DNA of 64,000 bases. It comes from Paramecium tetraurelia. Its lineage: Eukaryota > Ciliophora > Oligohymenophorea > Peniculida > Parameciidae. Of the stretch, positions 55,546 through 64,000 are shown piece by piece (the stretch's first letter is position 1; each line of letters opens with the position of its first letter). The notes beneath the pieces were generated by a model. The model saw nothing but the letters and a program-made list of their open reading frames with translations. It searched no databases and was not told the origin of the DNA. The translations under genes were made by a program, and so were the position numbers. The stretch is from the NCBI RefSeq assembly GCF_000165425.1, contig NW_001798954.1, forward strand, positions 62,001 to 126,000, given 5' to 3'.

Positions 55546-58500
55546 ATGTAGAAACCGGAATTGCAGAGAATTTTTAAAGACCTTGCTGCAAAAGTGCCTA
55601 ATGAATAAAAGGAGAAAGCAGCCATGGAATTGCAGAGTGTCTACTACAAATACATTCAATAGAGTGATGAATTGTTCAACAAGATTCAGAAACTCATAAA
55701 TAGTTCTGAGATTCACGAGAAATTTGGTAATGTCTCTAAATTCTACAATAATAGGAGGCATTTTGGCCTTGGATTAATTGACGACAACTGTGTAGGAGGC
55801 TCAAGCATTAACCTTTGTAAACAAGTTTATTCCGAATGTGTCAGGTCAATTCATCTATAATGATGAGAAGTTTTTGAGGAAGAGTGCAGAAGTCTTTGGA
55901 AAATTACTCAGATTGGGTGGAACTAAGATAGCTCAAGTGGTGGATTCACATTTTGTGGAGGCATAAAACTAATTGAAAAGTGAAAAATATAAATTAGCTG
56001 GCGTACTTTGTTTGAAAGAAATATTAAATGAGGCTGCTTCAATCACTTTTAATAAGCTATTTTAAACTATGCAGACGGATCGCAATTTTACACTCATTCA
56101 TGGTGCCATCAGATCAAAATAATATTCCTTACGAGAAGCAGCTCTCGACTTATTCAGTGAAATTGTAAAACAAATTGCATAAAGAGAATGTATTCAATAA
56201 TAGCAACATTATAGAGTCCTATCAAGATTACCTAGTGAAAATATATACTGATGAAATTGAATCTAGAAAAAAATCAAAGGAAGAAGAATACATCCATGGC
56301 AATATTATGATGATCAAAATATTACTCACCTATGCCAAATAAGATGTATTTCGCATCAATATTGTGATTAGGTCTTTTCACAACAACAAATCTATGATTA
56401 AGGAGAATATGTTCTCTCAAAAAAAGATCACAAATCAATCATCATCAACAGGGCTGTGATAGAAACACTACCAATCTTGGCCAAACATGCTAAACATCAT
56501 GCAGTCCAGGAATTCATGGAACAAAGCATATCCTTTCTATTATCATAGACTGTGCAAGCCAGATCTGTGAAGGACAAAAGTCTACCCTACATGACTTTGG
56601 CCATGCTCATCTCATTTTTGAATGAGAACATGCTTCAAGATCTAATTAGAAAGGTGATCTTGCACATTCGTCAAGAATTGCTACAGAAGAACTTTTGTGT
56701 TGAAATGATTCACTGCTTATAAGTCATATTTTAGAACTATACAAGGAAGTTTGCAGAATTCACATCAGTTGATGTCCTAGTAGATGTATCACTATTTCAT
56801 ATTCTATTAAGTAAATACTCTTAAATGGCTTGCATCCACAATCAGTCTAATTTCTTAATTAATTATGCAGATAATAACCCAGACAATCTGATTACATTCA
56901 ATAAAAGCTCTTATAAACAATTGCAGCCATTCTTCTGAGAAAGATTATCAACTTTGTCAATCCAAAATAATAGAACTTTGATGGCAGCATCCTGAATGAT
57001 TTTTAAGGGTACTTACAAAAAGCCATTACCACAACAGAATTCAGATCTCCTGAAGCCATTGCTAATGCCATTCAAACACTCAGCACTTTCTCATTTGATT
57101 TATAGGACAGTCTTGCAATATTTGTGAAGGATGCCGTACTACCCAATCTTGCTAATTCTAATCCAATCATAAGGAAGGCTACTGCAAAAGCAGGATGTCT
57201 GTTGTACATAAAGAAAGGGAGATCGACAGGGTAGTAGATGATCTCCAAGAATGTTATGTATGAAATACTAGATAAGTTTATGAATGTTGCCATTTCAGAT
57301 ACTGAATAGGATATCAGGTAAACAATGCTTGCATCTCTAAATGAGAATTTTGATCCATATTTAAATTCGCCTAATAATTTGAGAAAATTATTTTTATGCA
57401 TGAATGATCCGATCTCAGAAGTTTAAGAAATTGCTTTAACTATTCTTTGTCGTTTATCCATTTTGAATCCCTCAGAAATCATCCCCTTTCTTAAGAAGAC
57501 ACTATTTGAATACCTATAAACGCTGACATTTGACAGCAATCAACCAGAAAAACAAACCATCAATAAGTTATACTTATTGACATCGCTAATCAAACATGGC
57601 CGTACTATTGTCCAACCCTACACCAGCAATATAGCAAAGGTCATTCAATAACATCTAAAGAACCCCAACACTAATGCTATTGTAACTTCATATTTGTTAA
57701 AGGCGTTTGCTCAATTAACTGAAACGGCAAATCAAGAGATACTTGTTAATTTAAAAGAAGTCTTTGATATCATTATAACAGCAATGCAAGATAAGAGTTC
57801 TACTCTTAAAAGAGAAGCTGCCGTCAAATCTCTAAATTTAATTATAAAAAATACAGGGTTTGTTGTACTCCCTTATTATCGTTTTCCCAATCTAATGGAT
57901 GTCATATTCTAGTTAATTAGAACTGAAACTATCCCTGAAATGCGATAAGAATGTTTGAAATTACTAGGCAATCTTGGAGCTGTAGATTCATTCATTTACA
58001 AAAGTGTTTAGGGAGTGCCAACCAAATAAAAATTCAAGTTTCTAAAAAATTATCAAAATGCTCTCAATTCTGTTTCATCAAGTGAATTAATGAATGAAGT
58101 CAGAGGATATAGTGAGGATTTGATACTTATAGGTAATTTCAGTTCTAAAATGTTCTTACATCTTGGAAAATTGAAAATGCAAACTGATCAAGATACTTTA
58201 CTCTATTAAAATAATAATGCTTTGATAACGAAATCAGTAACATTGGATACTCAATCTCATTATCATTAAGCTATAAACTCATAGGATATTGAAGAACTGT
58301 TTCAACAAGTTCCTGTCATATAACTAAATGACATTGATTATTATTCAAAAGTGACCCTAAAGACGCTATTATAAATTCTGTTGGATCCATCTTTATCCAA
58401 TAATCATGAATTAGCACTCGAAACCATTATGTGGATCATAGGAACCTTAAAAGCAAAGACTGCAAGTTATTTGAACTATCTAATACCAGTTTTTGCTCGT

Positions 58501-61500
58501 TTGTTGTAAAGGAATGAAGAAATGAAAGAGAAAGTATTGACATCTTTGTAAAAAGTAATCCATTTGTGTGGAATATAATTCAATCCTCAATACATTGATT
58601 AAGTGATTGCTTGTGTAATGCTATTTTGTTAGGGATAAGAGTCATCAAAGTTAGTTTTGATAGGTTTAGAGATTATGGAGACATTGATTAAAAGTAGTAA
58701 ACCACACTTGAGACATAAAGTGGAACCATTAGTTAGACTAATCAATTAGGAAATCAGTCAATTTGAAGAGGAAAAAGATCTAGTTCGTAAAGGCATAAAG
58801 ATATACATATTGTTAGAGAATTTACTTGACTGCTAATTGCACATGTTTATCCCATTTATGTGCAAGTTGTTAAGTAAAGAGGTTTCCAGTGTTTTATTGG
58901 AGGTTAGAAAGGATATAATAAACTTATTTGTTTCTTTATCAAGAAAATGCCCAACTACAGTTCAATATTTGTCATTGATTGTGAACTCACTGTTAAATCT
59001 AGTGGAATTGAGTGCAAAGACACAACAGCAATTAGAAATGCATCAGACAGTGTTAAATTGCATTGTTAACCTAATCTTATAACATAAGAATCTTATGCTT
59101 GTGTATTTACCAATGATCCATTTGCAAGTGTAGAAATACAAGATACATCATCAATAATATTAGAAATTAGTAGAAATCTTTTTGATGTATGGTAATTTGG
59201 AAGACTTGAACAATCTATTAGATGAGGATTGCAAAGCTATTGAACAATTATTTCCATCTTAGATTACGTAATATTATTCAATCGAACCAAATGCACCAAT
59301 GTACAAGAAGATAGAACCTGAAGAATTGGTGGCTAAATTTGACACAGAATAAAGAAATCTGAAGGAAGAATGGCAAGAGTGGATGCGTAATACAAGTGTG
59401 GAATTATTGAAGTTATCACCATTTCTGGTATTGAGTCCCTGTTCATCTATTGCTGAGATGTATTAGACATTGGCATATGAATTATTCAATATTGCATTTG
59501 ATTCAGCTTGGTATTTCTTGAATGATAAGCACAAAGAATTAATGGTCCAATACTTGGTCAGAGTAATTAAGGCTGACAACATTCCCCTCTAAATCTCATA
59601 GACAATACTAAATCTGGCAGAATTTATGTAGCATGATAAGGAAGGATTGCAAATTGACATTAGTTCTTTAGGAGAATTGGCTGAAAAATGTATGGCTTAT
59701 GCTAAGGCTCTCTATTATCGAGAACACGAATTTGAGACTGCCAATTCAAAAGCCATACAATCTCTCATATCTCTTTATACAAATTTGGGACTCTAAGAAT
59801 CTGCCAATGGTTTATTGACCTATGCTAAATAGTCCCTCAAGATTTAAGTGTAAAATACAGATTATGAGCGATTAAAGAAATGGGATGAAGCCCTACAAGA
59901 GTACAGACAATAGCAACTGAAGTACGAAAATGATTAGAGAATGGACTTAGCTATTAAATTGGTGGTTCCTAAGATGAGATGTTTGAATGCATTGATGTAA
60001 TGGTAAACATTGATTAGTCAAGCAGAGGAGATATTTAAGAGCAATGAAGATGCTAAACAAAAGGAAATTGCTCATTTAGCTGCAAATGCTGCTATGCACT
60101 TAGGGCAATGGGATAAATTGGCTACTTATAATGAATAAGTGAATGCTGAGGAGTCAGACAAGCCATTTTGGAAGGCTGCTGTTTGCATTTCCAAGGGACA
60201 ATTGGATGAAGCTAAAATACAAGTAAGAAAGAGCAGAGAGAGATTGGATGGTTTGGTTACAGGATTACTACAGGAATCATACGATAGAGCTTAAGATGGA
60301 GTATTAAAATTGTAATAGTTAGTTGAAATGGAGGAAATTATAGAAATCAAGCAATTTGAAAATAAGGTATAGAAGGCAGCCTAAGAGAATGTAGGTGAGT
60401 ATTCGTATATTAAATTATTGGATGAATTAGAGATTCGTAAGAAAAAGTTAAAAGATATATGGCATGATAGATTGAGTGGAGCACCAAAAGATATTGATGT
60501 CTGGTACCGTTTGCTTTCCACTCGTCAATTGTATTTACCTAAAGTACATGATCTTGACATTTGGATTAAATTTGCAAAGTTATGTTTGAAGAGATAAAAA
60601 ATGGTATTATGCAAATCTACCATTGAAATACTGAAAGAATAGTTTTAGAATTAAGGTTTGGCTCCACTGCCTGTCACTCTTCACATTTTTAACATGTAAT
60701 TTGAATATGTGCATGCCAAACATGAAATCTAAATTCTAGATTAGGTGAGAGAGTATTTCACCAATTAGGAATAGATAAGTTCTATTGATTCTAAATTAAA
60801 GGCTAAGACATTTTTTACTCTTGGAAAATGGGCTTATGAAAGAGCTGAATCAACAAGTGATTTAGAATAGATCACTAAATAATTCGATGAATCCTTGCAA
60901 TATAATTCCACTTATGCTAAGGCTTGGCATTATTATGGGTTATGCAATTTCGAGGTTATTGAATAATAAGAAAATAGATAATCTATGAATGCACATGTAT
61001 TTGCAGCAGTCAAAGGATTCTTGAAATCTATATCCCTAGGAAGTAGAGATATCAAGAAAGGTAGATACATTCTATAAGATACTTTGCGTCTATTATCCTT
61101 GATATTTAAATATGGAATGGAAGCTGCTATATCTGATGAATTTAGATAGAATTATAAATAAATAGACGTTATTGCTTGGATTGATGTCATTCCATAAATT
61201 CTAGCCAGAATCCAAATTCAAAATCCCATTATTTAATAGTTATTACAAGATCTATTAATTCACATCAGTCGAATTCATCCATAAGCTCTTATATATCCAT
61301 TGACTGTGGCTTGTAAATCCAAAAACCAAATTAAAAGACTGTAAGTACTTAAGATATTGGATGATATGAAAAAGCATTCTCCAATTCTTGTTAACGAAGC
61401 TTTAATCATTAGTGAGGAACTCAATCGTACTGCCATTTTATTGAAAGAAGCATGGAGAGAAGGAATCCAAGAGGCATGGACATCATTTTCTTAAGACAAG

Positions 61501-63163
61501 AATAAAACACATGTTGAAAGAATTTTAAGAGGATTACATGATAATATGAGAGTTAAACTTGAGAGTTTGAGTGAGATCTCATTTCATCAAACATATGGAT
61601 AAGAGATATTTGAGGCTGAAGCATGGTTATAGAGGTATTTAAGAACTGAAGATTAAGTATGTTTATGCGTTGCTTTTGATATCTATACCAGAATCTATCA
61701 TAAAGTTTAGAAGAGCTTAGAAAAAATGAAGAAAGTTCATCTTGAAAATGTATCACCAAAATTGCTGGCTACTTAAAATTGTGAAATCAGTATTCCTGGA
61801 TTGTATAAAACAAATAAATAACTTATTACAATTAATGGATTTGCTCCTAGATTAGATGTTCTATCAAGTAAGTAGCATCCAAGATAGGTTAAGATATTTG
61901 GAAATGATTCAAAAGAGTACTAGTTTTTATTAAAAGGACATGAGGACTTAAGGTAAGATGAAAGAGTGATGCAATTATTTTCATTAGTAAATCGATTACT
62001 CACAAATGATACTGAAACAGAGAGGAAAGATCTTACAATTACAAGATATTCTGTTATACCTTTATCTCATAATACTGGATTATTAGGATGGGTATAGAAT
62101 TGTGATACTTTGCAACAATTAGTAAGGGAGTATAGAGATAAATATGCAATCAGATCTAATGCAGAAAGCACTTTAATGGAATAATTTTGTGCTCAATATC
62201 AAAATCTGCCTTTGCCTAATAAAGTTGAGATTTATAGACACATTTTAGAAAATACTAGAGGGGAAGATTTGCAAAAGGTGTTGTGGATAAAATCACCAAA
62301 TTCTGAAGTTTGGCTTGAAAGAAGAATTAATTATACAAGATCTTTGGCTACAATGTCAATGGGTTGGGTATATTCTGGGAATTAGGAGACAGACATCCAT
62401 CGAATTTTATGTTGTAAAGATTAACTGGCAAAATTGTACATATAGATTTTGGAGATTGTTTTGGTAATGATACATTCTTATACATCAATAGAGGTGGCAA
62501 TGAAAAGAGAGAAATATCCAGAGAGAGTCCCTTTCAGACTTACGAGAATGTTGGTAAAAGCAATGGAGGCTTGTGGAATAGAAGGAGTATATAGACATAC
62601 ATGTAATATTGTAATGAGAGTACTAAGGGAAAATAAGGAGTATTATTAATTTTAATATTTTAGATCTCTATTGGCTGTGTTAGATTCGTTTGTGTATGAT
62701 CCTTTACTTACATGGAGACTTTTGAATGCATAAGATCATAAACCTAAAAAGGAGGCTAGGAATGTAGATTTACACAAGTAAATCCCACAGTAAATGATCA
62801 ATCAACTTCAATGATAAGGAAATTAGTTAGGGGAAGAGTTTGATTCAGGTCATTCCAGAAGCTAAAAGGAGGGGCAGCATAATTGATGACGGAAAGCAGT
62901 AGTAAACTCTGAAGAGAAAGGAGAGTGGAAGGGAGAAGGAAATATATTTTGAATTTGCTGATGAAGAGAGGGAAATCCCAGATGATTTATAAAATTAGAA
63001 GGGGTTAGAGGTTATTGAGAGAATCAAGAAAAAATTACAAGGAAGAGATTTCAAGGAACATGAGGTGTTGTCAACTGAAAGTCAAGTCAATCAACTCATA
63101 CTATAAGCAACTAATCATGAAAATATTGCACAAGCTTACTTGGGATGGTGTCCATTTTGGTGA
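55546..63163 (+). CDS. TOR: TOR kinase (PIKK family)
   Basis: A TOR protein of about 2,450 residues. N-terminal HEAT repeats (KFGGILALDQLTTTVQEAQ onward to about 59250), a FAT domain (59400-61400), and the FRB ([35 protein letters not shown], with the conserved Ser and Trp of the rapamycin-binding face). The kinase domain has [28 protein letters not shown] and HIDFGDCF. The protein ends with a FATC closing in [11 protein letters not shown] senses nutrients and controls growth. Many introns are present; those around 55723-55750, 62463-62490 (28 nt) and 62640-62663 fit conserved sequence. At 62363-62385 a 23-nt stretch interrupts the kinase frame just before GDRHPSN (see findings). Gln codons TAA/TAG fall at conserved Gln sites. 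Confidence 0.95.
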
Positions 63164-63265
63164 TTATTATGATAATCCATTCCAATATTAGTAATTATAA
63201 TATTGTTTTATTTTCAATTTAAATATTAAATGTTGCAGAAATCGATAAAATATGAGTTGTGTAAA

Positions 63266-63687
63266 TCACAAATACTATGACAATTATTCCTTCTTTATTG
63301 GCTTTACTAATAGGTCATCCATTCCTGCATTTAAACATGCTGTCTTCGTCTTTGGATCTCCATCTGATATATAATTAATCAATATGTATTGTTACCCCCA
63401 CTCAATCCTAATATCTTGCATTTAGGCAACCCTTTCGCTTTCTCATGAGCTCTTATTTGTTTGGTCGACTAATAAAATGTTCACTCCCTTACATCATATC
63501 CATCCATAACTGGCATATGAATATCCATTAAAACATGAGCGAAATTAGGTGATTTTTAATAAGTTTCCAGTGCTTCCTTTCCATTAGATACTACTACACA
63601 TTCTACTTTAAGAGCTCCGTAAAGCATTTTTATCAGATTCTGAGCAAAGGGCTCGTCATCTGCCACCAAAACCTTCTTTCCGTCCAT
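63266..63687 (-). CDS. Stand-alone response-regulator receiver (CheY-like)
   Basis: A 121-residue receiver domain with no output domain. It has the acidic pair (LVADDEPF), the phospho-acceptor Asp (VLMDIHMPVMDGYD), the Ser/Thr switch (LGLSGG) and the conserved Lys (DDLLVKPIKKEQL), so it should accept phosphate from a histidine kinase or phosphotransfer protein. Two introns, about 63453-63476 (24 nt, TAG) and 63368-63399 (32 nt, CAG), leave 122 codons. Its partner kinase is not in the window. Ciliates retain hybrid kinases, and single-domain receivers can act as phosphate sinks or direct effectors. Confidence 0.93.
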
Positions 63688-63709
63688 AATAATAAAATAT
63701 ATTTATTAA

Positions 63710-64000
63710 TCACAATTTATTCTTCCTGTGTTTCTTCTCGATCTGTCTACGTTTTCCCTTCTCCATATTCTTCAATTTCAAGTTCTTCTTTATTTTTTTG
63801 GACTAAAATTGTATCAATAATGCAATACCTTCAACAGTTGTTCTGGCCTCTTTATCTCCTATTTTCCCCCTCTCTGTTGTCCTCCATCCTCTTGATTAAA
63901 GTAATATCCTTTGCCTCTCATTTATCTCCTCTTAAACAACTCTTTCGCTCTAGAAACCATTTATTGATCCTACAATTCAAAGATATCTTTACCTCCTCTT
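63710..64000 (-). CDS. Basic protein, 3' end only (5' cut by window edge)
   Basis: The open frame enters from the right edge (RGGKDIFELQDQQMVSRAKE). It contains LFKRRQMRGKGYYFNQEDGG, then after a 26-nt intron (about 63807-63832) a lysine/arginine-rich tail (KRRQIEKKHRKNKL) and TGA 63712..63710. The highly basic end suggests a nucleolar or ribosome-biogenesis protein, but the missing N-terminus prevents identification. A 22-bp gap separates its stop from the receiver gene's start on the same strand. Confidence 0.6.

Overview
The window is ciliate macronuclear DNA, almost certainly from a Paramecium species. Reading frames close only at TGA. TAA and TAG occur throughout conserved proteins (TOR, listerin, PP1, QNG1, BPNT1), where they must encode glutamine. 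The DNA is very A+T rich and genes are tightly packed. Coding runs are interrupted by tiny introns of about 20-34 nt that start GT (mostly GTA) and end TAG, less often CAG or AAG. A standard-code reading shatters nearly every gene, so I re-read both strands with TGA as the only stop and joined exons by hand. Most full-length models given below come out divisible by three after intron removal; exceptions are stated.

1-8.2 kb: a partial Gln-rich coiled-coil gene, two tandem secreted class 3 lipases, a small LYR-like ORF divergent from a coiled-coil gene, a six-intron coiled-coil gene, and a TALE homeodomain gene. 8.7-18.7 kb: an unresolved plus-strand locus, a row of minus-strand coiled-coil or basic proteins, an acylation-signal/IQ/MORN protein, the queuosine-salvage enzyme QNG1, a membrane protein, a tail-anchored ankyrin protein and a frame-broken P-loop GTPase. 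18.9-25.3 kb: a TPR-like protein followed by the most unusual gene here, a protein with three tandem truncated-globin domains; then two unknown proteins.

26-42 kb: a PH-like domain/protein kinase, a cyclic-nucleotide-gated type K+ channel whose start overlaps the stop of an upstream helical-rod gene, a QRICH2-like (DUF4795) axonemal protein, a small Cys-containing protein, a Q-rich protein, a MORN protein, a PP1 catalytic subunit and a TPR co-chaperone. 42-55 kb: listerin (LTN1), a BPNT1-type phosphatase, a myristoylation-signal pseudokinase, a Q-rich coiled coil, an EH-domain protein, and a helicase-less Dicer-like protein with two intact RNase III domains. 55.5-64 kb: TOR kinase from HEAT repeats to FATC, a stand-alone response-regulator receiver, and the 3' end of a basic protein.

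Genes are mostly unrelated in pathway. Several encode regulators (TOR, PP1, kinase, pseudokinase, receiver, channel) or ciliary-type coiled coils. Spacing is extreme: start codons of divergent genes 13-37 bp apart and stop codons of convergent genes 3-8 bp apart. I saw no tRNA, rRNA, CRISPR array or transposon.
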